Assembly: GCA_964536015.1 (NCBI GenBank)
Contig: CAZHVS010000003.1
Coordinates: forward strand, 1 to 64,000
Reading direction: 5' to 3'
DNA: 64,000 bases
From: CAZHVS01 sp964536015
GTDB lineage: Bacteria > Bacteroidota > Ignavibacteria > Ignavibacteriales > Ignavibacteriaceae
In this document: in pieces, positions 50,523-60,011 of the stretch
Layout: each line of letters opens with the position of its first letter
How positions within the stretch are numbered: position 1 is the stretch's first letter
Notes under the pieces: generated by a model
Databases searched by the model: none
What the model saw: only the letters and a program-made list of their open reading frames with translations
Told to the model about the DNA's origin: nothing
Made by a program: the position numbers and the translations under genes

Positions 50523-51332
50523 TCACCAGTTTAATAAATTTGAACCAAACTTAAATGTTCTAATCATTCCGAAGAATATTGGTTGATATTGATAGAAAGC
50601 TTCTTTACCGGTCATTATTAGTTTGATTGAATAATCTTCAGTAGTTTCTGTTCTTAAATAAACAACCTGATTATAAGTGCCTTCCATTTCTTCAGGATCA
50701 TTGAAATAAGCTATACAGTTTTTCATTTCAGTTTTATATTTGAAATTTGATGCCCTGAAATAATATTTATCTTTCACTTCAAGATGAATATAAGGAGGAG
50801 GATTGTTACCAATCTGGATTCCCCAAAAAGTTACTCCATCCAATTTTTTCTTTACATTTTGATCAATAAGACTCCACCCCTGCGGATATCTGATTCTAAC
50901 ATTAAGTGTCGTTTCAGAATAATAATTTTTTAAACCCGTTGTATCTGCGTTTGCAAATAAGCCTCCATAGCCTGTGCCGCTTCCTGAAGAGGCTGTATTC
51001 CCTGTTCCCAAACTAATTTCTCCACTATTATTTGATGACTGCTTCTCTCCGGATACAATTTTTTCTTCTGATATGTCAGTTTTTATTTTTTCATGAATTT
51101 CTTTAGCATCTGTTTGTGAAATTTCATTCGAACTAATGTTTATATTATTCCCTTCACCACCAGAGTAAGAAGAAATTTCTAAGAAACCACCGCCTCTTCC
51201 TGAATTGAATGAAGGAAATTCAGAAAACAAAATAAAAATACCAAATAGTAATAAATGCAAAAATGAAGAAATTGAGATTCCTAAAATTGAATTTTGATTT
51301 TCGAACAAAACGTTATTTTTTAATACTTTCAT
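50523..51332 (-). CDS. TonB-like membrane-anchored protein with unknown C-terminal domain
   Basis: 269 residues. A cytoplasmic start, one membrane helix (about 18-38, ISISSFLHLLLFGIFILFSEF), a Gly/Ser/Asn linker (about 40-130), then a folded C-terminal region of about 135 residues starting TTLNVRIRYPQGWSLIDQ. The N-terminal layout resembles TonB, but the usual YP-x(n)-G TonB C-terminus and Pro-rich linker are missing. It overlaps the WecB stop by four bases and so belongs to the polysaccharide transcript. I do not recognise the C-terminal domain. Confidence 0.55.
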   Translation of the reverse strand: MKVLKNNVLFENQNSILGISISSFLHLLLFGIFILFSEFPSFNSGRGGGFLEISSYSGGEGNNINISSNEISQTDAKEIHEKIKTDISEEKIVSGEKQSSNNSGEISLGTGNTASSGSGTGYGGLFANADTTGLKNYYSETTLNVRIRYPQGWSLIDQNVKKKLDGVTFWGIQIGNNPPPYIHLEVKDKYYFRASNFKYKTEMKNCIAYFNDPEEMEGTYNQVVYLRTETTEDYSIKLIMTGKEAFYQYQPIFFGMIRTFKFGSNLLNW

Positions 51333-52426
51333 TTTTTTAACGCATTTACAAGAATATTCACAATTCGCTCAGCAGATTTTCCATCCCATAAATCAGGAAC
51401 TTTACTAACCTTCTTTTTCCCATTCATTATATCAAATGATTCTTTTTCTGCATATTCAAGATTGTTCCCAATAAGCTGATTTGTACCAATTTCTACAGTA
51501 ACCGGTCTTTCAGTTGAGTCTCTTAGTGTTAGACATTGTACCCCAAGATATGTTGATTCTTCTTGAATTCCACCACTATCTGTTAGAATCAATTTAGCAT
51601 TTTTAATCAATGAAAGAAAATCAATATAGCCAAGCGGTTCAGTAATTATTAAATTTTTTATCCCCTGTACATCACTTATAAGATTGTAAAGATTTTTCTT
51701 TGTTCGTGGATGAGCAGGAAAAACAATTTTGTTTTTTGAAGATAATTTAATAAGCAGCTTAAAAAGTTTTTCAAGTTGAACAATTGAATCGACATTTGAA
51801 GGACGATGCAAAGTCACAAGTATATAATTTTGCGATTCAAGGTTTAATTCTTGTAAAACATTGCTCTGTTCAGTATCTGGTAAAAAACTTATTAAGCTAT
51901 CAATCATTACATTACCGGTAAAAAAGATTTTTTCTTCACTAACACCTTCACGTTTCAGATTTTCCAATCCTGATTTTTCTGTTACAAAAAGAAAATCCGA
52001 AATTGAATCAGTCAAAATTCTATTTATCTCTTCAGGCATAGTTTTGTCAAAGCTTCTTAATCCTGCTTCTATATGAGCAATTTTTATATTCATTTTTGAA
52101 GCGACCAAGCTGCAAGCAATGGTAGAATTTACATCGCCAACTACTATAATTGCATCTGGTTTTTCATTAATGAGAATTTTTTCAAACTCAATCATTATTC
52201 TTGCTGTTTGTTCAGCATGGCTTCCGCTTCCTACACCAAGGTAAAAATCGGGTTCAGGTAATTTTAAATCTTTAAAGAATATTTTTGACATTGACTCATC
52301 ATAATGCTGCCCAGTGTGACAAATCAAATGTTTGATAATTTTGCTATACTTAAGAAATTCTTTGTGAACAGGAGCAACCTTCATAAAATTTGGTCTTGCT
52401 CCAACGACACTAATTATTTTTTTCAT
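51329..52426 (-). CDS. wecB: UDP-N-acetylglucosamine 2-epimerase (non-hydrolysing)
   Basis: Makes UDP-ManNAc for surface polysaccharide. 365 residues, standard length. Family segments: VVGARPNFMKVAPVHKEF at 4-21, HTGQHYDESMS, the VVGDVNSTIA loop near 97, HIEAGLRSFDKTMPEEINR near 117, and LTDSGGIQEES near 283 with the UDP-binding residues. Translationally coupled to the TonB-like gene downstream. Confidence 0.94.
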   Translation of the reverse strand: MKKIISVVGARPNFMKVAPVHKEFLKYSKIIKHLICHTGQHYDESMSKIFFKDLKLPEPDFYLGVGSGSHAEQTARIMIEFEKILINEKPDAIIVVGDVNSTIACSLVASKMNIKIAHIEAGLRSFDKTMPEEINRILTDSISDFLFVTEKSGLENLKREGVSEEKIFFTGNVMIDSLISFLPDTEQSNVLQELNLESQNYILVTLHRPSNVDSIVQLEKLFKLLIKLSSKNKIVFPAHPRTKKNLYNLISDVQGIKNLIITEPLGYIDFLSLIKNAKLILTDSGGIQEESTYLGVQCLTLRDSTERPVTVEIGTNQLIGNNLEYAEKESFDIMNGKKKVSKVPDLWDGKSAERIVNILVNALKK

Positions 52427-52432
52427 ATTAAT

Positions 52433-54070
52433 TTATAAACCATAATAAATACCAATAGAAAATTCCGAATAATCATAGTCATCATAAGAATTATCTGTTT
52501 GTTGTTTCGAAATTTTTGTTGAACAATAATTAAATACAAAGTTTAATTCGTGAATTAACTGATACTTAAGGTCTAAACCAAGAAAACGATATTTGGTTCT
52601 TAATCCAAAAAGAAACGGCGGCTGAGGCTGTGTATATTGTTGTTCTACTACTCCTTCACTTCCTTTCCTTATTAACTCTCCCCACAATTTTATTTTTAAA
52701 CCTCTAATGAATCTGTAATTTAATTCACCATACAATAAATCAGCATTATGACCAATCCAGTGTCCCATTATATATGAAGAATTTTCGTAAGTCTGAGTCT
52801 GGATATAATGAGTATAAACGAAAGGATAAATTTTAGTGTATTCAGTTTTAATCTCAATATTATCAGTTAGAAAATCAACCACAGAACCACCGATTGTAAA
52901 ACCAAATTGATTACGCTCCTTTTTTGAATCACCTAAACCTTCCATCGTAATTTCATCAATAAAAAGTGAACCAAAGAGATGAGTGTTTTTAAAATGATTT
53001 CGTGAACTTACATTAAAAAAGAACTGAGAATTGCCTCCTGCACTATTATTAAGATTACTTAGATAATGATCCGCCAATCTGAAAAACATTAAAGGCATCA
53101 GGTAAGATATTTCTAATTTATCACTGTAGATAATCGACTCACCAAGCATAATATCGAGACCCTTTAATGGAGTAAAAGAGAAAGAATGCATAGCATAATA
53201 TTTATTTCGGTAAGTAATTCTTTCACTATAACTCTGACGTGGATATGATGTTTTATAAGTCTCATTAGAATCAATTACATCTGAATTAAGCCAGGCATGA
53301 ACGTAATTAAATCTAAACCAATCAACAGGTTGTATGGTTAATCTAATAAAAGGAAAAGTAGGAGCTTTTTGTGAAAGAATTATTTTGCCTGATTCTCCAT
53401 ATCCAATTTCAAGATTATCTTTTGCGAGCGAAAAATTCCCCCAAGACCAGCTAAACGAGATTGAAGTCTGAACCTTACTATACTCAATTTTCTTTTCTTT
53501 ATCTATAATTAAGGCTCCCTGTTCAGATGAGAATTTCTTTGTTCTGTCTATACCATCACCATTTTCAGAATTGTCTCGAAAATCAAAACTAAAACCAATC
53601 CAATCGGATAAGTAACCATATAAACCCAGACCGTTCCACAAATGCGACTTTTTGTTATTAGACTTGCTGCCAGCAACAAAACCAAGAATTGGTGATATGT
53701 TTATTTTAAAAAGTTCATTATTAAATGAAAGAAATCTAATTCTTCCGACTTCATCATTTCTGCAAAACACTAAAGGTGCTTCTGTACTGTCATTAGTATA
53801 AATTTCAGAATAATAATCTTTCAGAAAAAATCTAAGTTCTTCTTTTTCAAGTGAAGTCAGTAGTGAATCGTTATTTTTTAATTCAACAAGTTTTTCTGCA
53901 ATATATTTTCTTGAAAGCGGTTTCATATCATCTTCAAAAACAATTATACCTTTTTGACTAATACGACTAAGGAAAGCATATTCATCTGAATACAATTTTT
54001 GAAAAACAACCTGTGAAAAGGTTGTAGCACAGTACATTACAATAAATATTGAAATTTTAATAATCTTCAT
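52433..54070 (-). CDS. Wzi-like capsule-assembly outer-membrane protein
   Basis: 545 residues. A signal peptide (ending CATTFSQ) precedes an alpha-helical N-terminal region (about 25-90) and then a long beta-barrel with many aromatic-alternating strands such as ISPILGFVAGSK and LFGLRTKYRFLGLDL. This is the layout of the Caps_assemb_Wzi family, which anchors capsule polymer at the cell surface. Its place beside the WcaJ-like and WecB-like genes supports the call. It may instead be a general porin; the sequence alone is not decisive. Confidence 0.72.
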   Translation of the reverse strand: MKIIKISIFIVMYCATTFSQVVFQKLYSDEYAFLSRISQKGIIVFEDDMKPLSRKYIAEKLVELKNNDSLLTSLEKEELRFFLKDYYSEIYTNDSTEAPLVFCRNDEVGRIRFLSFNNELFKINISPILGFVAGSKSNNKKSHLWNGLGLYGYLSDWIGFSFDFRDNSENGDGIDRTKKFSSEQGALIIDKEKKIEYSKVQTSISFSWSWGNFSLAKDNLEIGYGESGKIILSQKAPTFPFIRLTIQPVDWFRFNYVHAWLNSDVIDSNETYKTSYPRQSYSERITYRNKYYAMHSFSFTPLKGLDIMLGESIIYSDKLEISYLMPLMFFRLADHYLSNLNNSAGGNSQFFFNVSSRNHFKNTHLFGSLFIDEITMEGLGDSKKERNQFGFTIGGSVVDFLTDNIEIKTEYTKIYPFVYTHYIQTQTYENSSYIMGHWIGHNADLLYGELNYRFIRGLKIKLWGELIRKGSEGVVEQQYTQPQPPFLFGLRTKYRFLGLDLKYQLIHELNFVFNYCSTKISKQQTDNSYDDYDYSEFSIGIYYGL

Positions 54071-54095
54071 AAAAATTTTTTCTAATTAGAAAGAA

Positions 54096-55496
54096 TCAAT
54101 AAGCGTTTGGGTCGCCTTTTATCATTTTCCAGACTGTCATAAAAATAATCTGAATATCAAGACCGAATGACCAGTTTTCAATATACCATAAATCGAAGTC
54201 AATTCTTTTTTGCATAAGGATGGGGTCTTTCGTTTCTCCTCTAAAACCGTTAACCTGAGCCCAGCCTGTAATTCCCGGTTTCACTATATGTCTTTGCATA
54301 TAACGATGAATTTTTTCTTTAGATTCGACACTTAATAATTTTGGATGTGGACGAGGTCCAACTATTGACATTTCACCAATTAAAACATTCCAAAATTGTG
54401 GTAATTCATCAAGACTTGATTTTCTTAAAAAGCTTCCAATTTTTGTTATTCTTGGATCGTCTTTGGATGCCTGCCTGAACTTACCATTTTCATCATAATC
54501 GTTATTGCCATTTATCATAGTCCTAAATTTATAACAATTAATCATCTCAAGGTCTTTACCCCATCTTTCTTGCCTAAAGAAGACCGGACCGGGAGAACTT
54601 AGTTTAACTGCAATAGCAATTAAAGGCCACAACCACCAGAACACCAGCAAAAACAAAATTCCTGAAAAAAATATATCAAATGCTCGCTTTGAAAATCTCC
54701 AATAAAATTCATTAAGTTTGTCACGTCTAACGGAGATGACAGGAAAACGATCAAACATTGAAATCTCAAGGTGATCATATGTATAGCGAAAATATTCGGG
54801 GATTATTTTAACACGAATTGGATATTTCTCGCAGGTTTTAATAATTGTGTCTATCTTTCCAGAAGCATAAGTGGGTAAAGCTACAATAATATCATCAATA
54901 ACGTTATTTTGAATCACCTGTTCCAATAAATCAATTGGTCCAAGATACTTTCCATTCAATGATTCTTTAATTTGATCATCCAGATAACCAACTAATCTAT
55001 AACCGAATCTTGGATTATCAGTAATCGTTTTTGAAAAACTTCTGCCAACTTCACCGGCACCTATAATAAGTAAGAATCGTAAATTTCTTCCTCTTAATCT
55101 TAAAAAGTGAAGTCCTTTTCTTAGTAAAAATCTCTCAAGTGGTATAAAAATTATGAGATAGATTGAAAAAGCAAAAACAAATTCCCTGGTTTGTTTAACT
55201 TCCTTCAAAATAAAGAAAAGAAAAACAATAGTAATTGTTTGGATAATAATATTTCTAAAAACTGCAATTAATTCAAAAGTAAAGTTTCGGGAGCGGAATT
55301 CATCGTATAAACCTGACATTCTTGATGAGATGTACCACACTAAAAGCAATACAAACAGAACAAAGACATCATTATAAAAAATGACATTTCCAGAATGCGG
55401 TTGACTTATTACATATGCAATAACATAGCACAGTGTAATTGTGATTAAGTCCGCAAAAACTCTGAAAAAGAATAACGATTTTCTATGCGATTGCAT
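54096..55496 (-). CDS. Undecaprenyl-phosphate glycosyl-1-phosphate transferase (WcaJ/PssY type)
   Basis: Primes polysaccharide synthesis by moving a sugar-1-phosphate onto undecaprenyl phosphate. 466 residues: four to five membrane helices (1-140), a CoA-binding-like Rossmann domain (about 142-240, LLIIGAGEVGRSF), a re-entrant helix, and a bacterial sugar transferase domain with PGPVFFRQERWGKDLEMINCYKFRTM near 310, SLDELPQFWNVLIGEMSIVGPRPHP near 370 and ITGWAQVNGFRGET near 422. It starts downstream of a strong terminator, so it leads its own transcript toward Wzi and WecB. Confidence 0.94.
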   Translation of the reverse strand: MQSHRKSLFFFRVFADLITITLCYVIAYVISQPHSGNVIFYNDVFVLFVLLLVWYISSRMSGLYDEFRSRNFTFELIAVFRNIIIQTITIVFLFFILKEVKQTREFVFAFSIYLIIFIPLERFLLRKGLHFLRLRGRNLRFLLIIGAGEVGRSFSKTITDNPRFGYRLVGYLDDQIKESLNGKYLGPIDLLEQVIQNNVIDDIIVALPTYASGKIDTIIKTCEKYPIRVKIIPEYFRYTYDHLEISMFDRFPVISVRRDKLNEFYWRFSKRAFDIFFSGILFLLVFWWLWPLIAIAVKLSSPGPVFFRQERWGKDLEMINCYKFRTMINGNNDYDENGKFRQASKDDPRITKIGSFLRKSSLDELPQFWNVLIGEMSIVGPRPHPKLLSVESKEKIHRYMQRHIVKPGITGWAQVNGFRGETKDPILMQKRIDFDLWYIENWSFGLDIQIIFMTVWKMIKGDPNAY

Positions 55497-55558
55497 TAAT
55501 TACTTTTGTTTACTAACCAAAAATAGAAAGTTATTATTAAAAAAGAAAAATTTATTAT

Positions 55559-55583
55559 AAAAAAAAGCACTATTTAGTGCTTT
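55559..55583 (-). terminator. Strong intrinsic terminator inside the polysaccharide locus
   Basis: AAAGCACTA (55564-55572) and TAGTGCTTT (55575-55583) form a near-perfect palindrome; on the minus strand it is followed by eight Ts. It separates the glycosyltransferase block from the WcaJ-Wzi-WecB block. Confidence 0.85.
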
Positions 55584-55621
55584 CAATGATTTAAATCAAA
55601 AATAATTTGTTTCTTAAAGTT

Positions 55622-56734
55622 CTATTCGTTTTTTCCGGATATCATTCTTTTGAATAAAGCGATATACTGTTCGGTAATTTTTTCCCAGGTATAATTATTT
55701 TTAATTCTATCCCTTGAAATTACTCTCATATGTTCAGGCTTATCTGGATTCTTTTCAATCTCTTCAATTACCGTTTTTAAGTTGCAGTATTCTTTCGTAA
55801 AAAATACTCCATATTCTCCACCAGCAAGCATTTCTCTATTAAATACAGTATCAAGAGCAATAATTGCACAACCATATGCAAGGGCTTTTAACATAGTCGG
55901 ATTTGTTCCTCCAAACTCATGTCCATGAAAATAAGCAAAACAATTATGATAAAGTTCGGCTAATAATTCCTGATCTTTGACATATCCTGTAAAAACTATT
56001 CTTTCATCATTAATCGCTTTAACACTTTGAGCATAAGCATCCTTATAAGGAACATCTCCAACTACTACCAATTTTTTATTTGTCTTTGACCTTACAAATT
56101 CTTCGACCATTAATTTCACATTGTTATCCGGGATTAATCTTCCTATAATAAGGTAATACTTATCTTTTTCGAGACCGTATTGGCTAATTAAACCCGAATT
56201 TCTCGAATATCTGATATTTGCACCATATGCGATAACAGTAGAAGTTGAATTGAATTCTTTTTTGTAAATTTTCTCCATTTCAAACGAGTCGGTAATAACA
56301 TAATCGTACAGTTTTGTTGAAAGTTTGGAAGCGAAATAAAAGTACTTTGCACCCAGTCCTTTCCACTTAGGTCTCAACCACTCGAGTCCATCGACATTAA
56401 TTGCAGTTTTCTTCCTGAACAATTTGGTTATTAATCCAAATGGACCATTGGCAGAATTAACAACAAGCACTATATCATAATTACAAAAACAAGCGTGAAT
56501 TATTGATTGAAATGAATGAATAAACTGACTAAGAGATTTTTTTTCTATTGTAGGAATATAAACAAGTTCAATTCCATTTACACTTTTAGGAAAGTTTTGA
56601 AAGAGATTTCTGTGGCAGTAAACCGTAACACCGATATTTTGTTTGACCAGCCTTTCAGCTAATTCTTTAACAAATGTTTCATAGCCACTATAAACATAAG
56701 GATAGCCGCGTGATCCAATAATTGCAATGTGCAT
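55622..56734 (-). CDS. Glycosyltransferase with DUF1972 N-terminal domain
   Basis: GT-B fold enzyme of 370 residues. The DUF1972 start HIAIIGSRGYPYVYSGYETFVKELAERL is seen in rhamnosyl- and mannosyltransferases of surface polysaccharides. The C-terminal donor domain has YYLIIGRLIPDNN near 186 and the EFGGTNPTMLKALAYGCAIIALDT segment near 276, equivalent to the E-x7-E nucleotide-sugar motif. Donor and acceptor not predictable. Last gene before the terminator at 55.56 kb. Confidence 0.88.
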   Translation of the reverse strand: MHIAIIGSRGYPYVYSGYETFVKELAERLVKQNIGVTVYCHRNLFQNFPKSVNGIELVYIPTIEKKSLSQFIHSFQSIIHACFCNYDIVLVVNSANGPFGLITKLFRKKTAINVDGLEWLRPKWKGLGAKYFYFASKLSTKLYDYVITDSFEMEKIYKKEFNSTSTVIAYGANIRYSRNSGLISQYGLEKDKYYLIIGRLIPDNNVKLMVEEFVRSKTNKKLVVVGDVPYKDAYAQSVKAINDERIVFTGYVKDQELLAELYHNCFAYFHGHEFGGTNPTMLKALAYGCAIIALDTVFNREMLAGGEYGVFFTKEYCNLKTVIEEIEKNPDKPEHMRVISRDRIKNNYTWEKITEQYIALFKRMISGKNE

Positions 56735-56739
56735 TTTGA

Positions 56740-57849
56740 TTAATTTTGATTTAATTGTTCAAATAAGTTCAATAACTTTTGAGAAGATGATTTCCAGTTA
56801 AAATTTTGAGAAATATCTAGGCCCTTTTGCTTTTTTTCGTTGTAAAGAATTGGATCGGAAAGCAGAGTTTTTATTTTTTCGGCAATATCATTTGGATTAT
56901 CTGGATCACAATAAACACCTGCATCTCCGCAAACTTCAGGAAGTGAACCTGAACTAGCTACAATTACCGGAATACCAGATGCCATTGATTCAAGAGGAGG
57001 TAAACCAAAACCTTCATCATAGCTGACAAAACAAAATAATTTTGCAAGAGAATAAAGAATTGGTAAATCCCCTTCATCCACAAAACCCGAGAGAATTACC
57101 TTATCTACTATCTCAAGTTCTTTTAATATTTCTGGCAAGTTAAAATTCTTCCAATCAAATTTTCCGACTAAAACCATTTTAATAGAATCATTCTTTAAGA
57201 TCGAAATTGCTTTCAACAAGTTTGGAATGTTTTTTCGTACATTTAACCTTCCTACATATAAAAGGAAATTATCAGGCAAGTTATATTTTAATTTAACCCT
57301 TGTAACCTCATCAATATTATGTTTTTCAATTGGTCTAAATTTGGGTTCTACTCCCATATATATAACATCAACATTTTTTTGAGTACCAATACCGTATCGA
57401 ATTAATCGCTTTTTTTCTGATTCAGAAATTGTTAAAATCAAATCAGATTTTTGCGCAAGAGGTTTGATCGTTGAAAAATAGAATAATTCCTTACGAGTAA
57501 AATATTCAGGATTTGATTTAAATATTGCATCAAATACAAAAACTACTTTTTTACAATTGATAAATAACGGAGAAAAATAAAATGAAAGAAAAACATCAAG
57601 TTTCAATCTTCTTATATGTTTTGGTAAAACAAAAAGATTGGAAAGCTGATTATTTTTTCCCCAAACATATATCAGTTTAACATTTCGTTTCGGAAAAGGA
57701 AAAGATAAATTTTCTTCACCTTTTTTTAGAAATATATAAAGCTGATGTAGTTCATTAATTTCAATTAGATATTTTAAAAGATTTGTAACGACAACTTTCC
57801 CGCTTGGATTTCCACTAAATAGCCACTTTGCATCTAAACCAATTTTCAT
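56740..57849 (-). CDS. GT4-family glycosyltransferase
   Basis: 369 residues from the ATG at 57849; a TTG lies one codon earlier. A typical GT4 two-lobe protein: KIGLDAKWLFSGNPSGKVVVTNLL at the start, LLYVGRLNVRKNIPNLLKAI near 194, and SYDEGFGLPPLESMASGIPVIVA near 278-300 with the EX7E pair. Probably adds one sugar to the repeat unit at the inner membrane. Its ATG shares one base with the stop of the GT2 gene. Confidence 0.9.
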   Translation of the reverse strand: MKIGLDAKWLFSGNPSGKVVVTNLLKYLIEINELHQLYIFLKKGEENLSFPFPKRNVKLIYVWGKNNQLSNLFVLPKHIRRLKLDVFLSFYFSPLFINCKKVVFVFDAIFKSNPEYFTRKELFYFSTIKPLAQKSDLILTISESEKKRLIRYGIGTQKNVDVIYMGVEPKFRPIEKHNIDEVTRVKLKYNLPDNFLLYVGRLNVRKNIPNLLKAISILKNDSIKMVLVGKFDWKNFNLPEILKELEIVDKVILSGFVDEGDLPILYSLAKLFCFVSYDEGFGLPPLESMASGIPVIVASSGSLPEVCGDAGVYCDPDNPNDIAEKIKTLLSDPILYNEKKQKGLDISQNFNWKSSSQKLLNLFEQLNQN

Positions 57850-58691
57850 CAATAACTTTTTCTCATTCTGAAATTTGGATTCTGAATTACAAATTCTTTT
57901 CTCGAATTCGTATTGCCTAATGTAAATATTTCATATTTAAGAGGAGATTTCTCTCTATATGCTCCTGAAAAAAATTTAAGAACAAGACGGATAATATTTA
58001 CAAAAGGATAGAAATAATATAACCAACCTAATTTATCATTTAAATATTGCTTTGTCTCTTTCAAAGAATTTTCTGAATACATAAGATTATTATTTCTGTG
58101 TATAAAGGCAGAAAAGTATTTTTGAAGATGTTTTACCTTAAATCCTTTTTCCATTACTTTTAAAATAAAATCAAGGTCACTGACAGATTTATATTTTGTA
58201 TCGAAATAAATATCTTCATCAATTATTTTTCTTTTAAAAAACATAGTACAAGTAAATACATACAGGTAAGAAGATAACAGCAACAATTTATAAGGTTGAT
58301 GAGATTTTCTATAAGCAATTAATTCTCCATTAGAATTAATCACCAGAAAGTTGCCGAAAATTACATCTACTATAGGATTACTTTCAAAATACTTTTTAAC
58401 AAATTTTAATGTACCAGGTAAATATTGTTCATCGCAATTAAGGTAAGCAACATTTTCACCTTTAGAAAGATTCAATCCCTTATTAATTGCGTCGTACATT
58501 CCATCATCTTTTTCACTTATAAAAATCAAATCTTTTTGTTCTTTAAGCCACTCAACAGTACCATCAGTTGAACCGCCATCAATAACAATATGTTCAACAT
58601 TTACTCCCTGATCCATAATAGAAGCATGACAACGTTTCAGGTAATCAAGCATATTGTAACTTGGAGTGATTATAGAAAAATCAACGCTCAT
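57849..58691 (-). CDS. GT2-family glycosyltransferase
   Basis: 280 residues. GT-A fold: FSIITPSYNMLDYLKRCHASIMDQ at 5-28, the nucleotide pocket VIDGGSTDGTVEWL near 35, the metal-site region YLNCDEQYLPGTL near 85 (DxD-like), and SVSDLDFILKVMEKG near 155. Similar to WcaA/colanic-acid-like and other capsule transferases. The basic C-terminal tail has one amphipathic helix. Coupled to the next gene by a one-base overlap. Confidence 0.9.
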   Translation of the reverse strand: MSVDFSIITPSYNMLDYLKRCHASIMDQGVNVEHIVIDGGSTDGTVEWLKEQKDLIFISEKDDGMYDAINKGLNLSKGENVAYLNCDEQYLPGTLKFVKKYFESNPIVDVIFGNFLVINSNGELIAYRKSHQPYKLLLLSSYLYVFTCTMFFKRKIIDEDIYFDTKYKSVSDLDFILKVMEKGFKVKHLQKYFSAFIHRNNNLMYSENSLKETKQYLNDKLGWLYYFYPFVNIIRLVLKFFSGAYREKSPLKYEIFTLGNTNSRKEFVIQNPNFRMRKSY

Positions 58692-58736
58692 ATATTAAAT
58701 AATTTAATAGAATAAAAACGGAACACGTTTATAAAA

Positions 58737-60005
58737 TTAAGAAAAGGGAACTTCTTTATTTTTACTAAATAAGAATGTGAAACCAATATAAAGTCCAAAT
58801 GGTTGAACAAAGCCATACGCAAAAGCAAAAAATATTTGTGAAATAAAAATTACAACCAAGATAGAATAAACTAAATTTTCTTTTGAGTTAGTTATACTCT
58901 CAAAAAACTTTTTAATTACATTGAAAATTGAAACTAACAGAAATATCAACATAATTATAAGACCAATAATTCCGGCTTTTAGAAAAATCATAATGTACAT
59001 ATTATGAGGAGGAAATTCAATAACTTCATGAGAAATTAAAGGTACTTCAAAAGCAAAATATCCTCCATAAGCTTGTCCCAACCAAAAAGTCTGAAACGCT
59101 TGTTCTAATGCAGCAATATTTACAGCCCATCGCCAAAAAGTTGTACCTGTAATATCATCGGCAGGCTGGAATAATTTAAATGAATCACCAAAAATCAAAA
59201 TCATACTGGATGCTGTTTCAGGGAACAAAATCAGGAAAGCGATAAAAATTAATAAAGCATATAATGCAATTTTAAAAAGTAAATTAAAATTTTTTTGCAA
59301 CAACAATAAAATCAGAAAACTGATAGCAATAGCGATAATTGACGTTCTCCCCTGAGTTATTAATGTTGCTAATACTAAACTTACTATCAGAATTATATTT
59401 TTTCTTTCATATAACTCATTCAATGCCATCTTTAAATAAAGAAATACAGCCAGTATTAGCATATTAAAAATATGATATACATCTAAATACCTTATTCCTC
59501 GAGCATCTTCAAATCCGGATAGACTTTCAACATTAACTGAACTAATGAAAAATCTTCCTCCGTTAATAAACTCAATAATAAACATAATCAATCCGGCAAG
59601 ACCAGAAATAATTATTGTTTTTTCAAGTACTTCATAAATTTTTTCAAAATTGTCCTGTTCTGAATCCCAAAATAGATAAGGAGGAATAAAGCATAAAAAA
59701 AGTGAAGCAATGTATCTTGCTTCACCAATGCTTCTAAATCCAAATATCGGAAATCCTCTTATAACTTCATATATCAACCAACCCAGAAAAAACAAATAAA
59801 TTATTCCAGGTGTATCTAAACGAGTATAAAATTTCTTTTTAAAGAAATAAAATGTAGAATAAATTACCAATAAGTAAATCAAATCAATAAAGTATATTAC
59901 TACAGGACCTATCTTTAAAAAAATCATATTCGTTAAATCTGAGAATATGAACGAATAGAGGAATAATAAAACGTAATAAATTTTTAGTTTAGTACTAAAT
60001 TCCAA
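58737..60005 (-). CDS. O-antigen ligase/polymerase-like membrane protein (Wzy/WaaL)
   Basis: 422 residues, about eleven to twelve membrane helices. The O-antigen ligase family pattern is seen: a mid-protein LVSLVLATLITQGRTSIIAIAISFLILLLL with the conserved Arg, and a large external loop before FPPHNMYIMIFLKAGIIGLIIMLIF, which carries the H-N-x(4) motif of the family. In this context Wzy-type polymerisation of repeat units is more likely than ligation to lipid A, but the two cannot be separated by sequence. The start codon is a TTG, as no nearby in-frame ATG exists. Confidence 0.84.
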   Translation of the reverse strand: MEFSTKLKIYYVLLFLYSFIFSDLTNMIFLKIGPVVIYFIDLIYLLVIYSTFYFFKKKFYTRLDTPGIIYLFFLGWLIYEVIRGFPIFGFRSIGEARYIASLFLCFIPPYLFWDSEQDNFEKIYEVLEKTIIISGLAGLIMFIIEFINGGRFFISSVNVESLSGFEDARGIRYLDVYHIFNMLILAVFLYLKMALNELYERKNIILIVSLVLATLITQGRTSIIAIAISFLILLLLQKNFNLLFKIALYALLIFIAFLILFPETASSMILIFGDSFKLFQPADDITGTTFWRWAVNIAALEQAFQTFWLGQAYGGYFAFEVPLISHEVIEFPPHNMYIMIFLKAGIIGLIIMLIFLLVSIFNVIKKFFESITNSKENLVYSILVVIFISQIFFAFAYGFVQPFGLYIGFTFLFSKNKEVPFS

Positions 60006-60011
60006 AATTTA

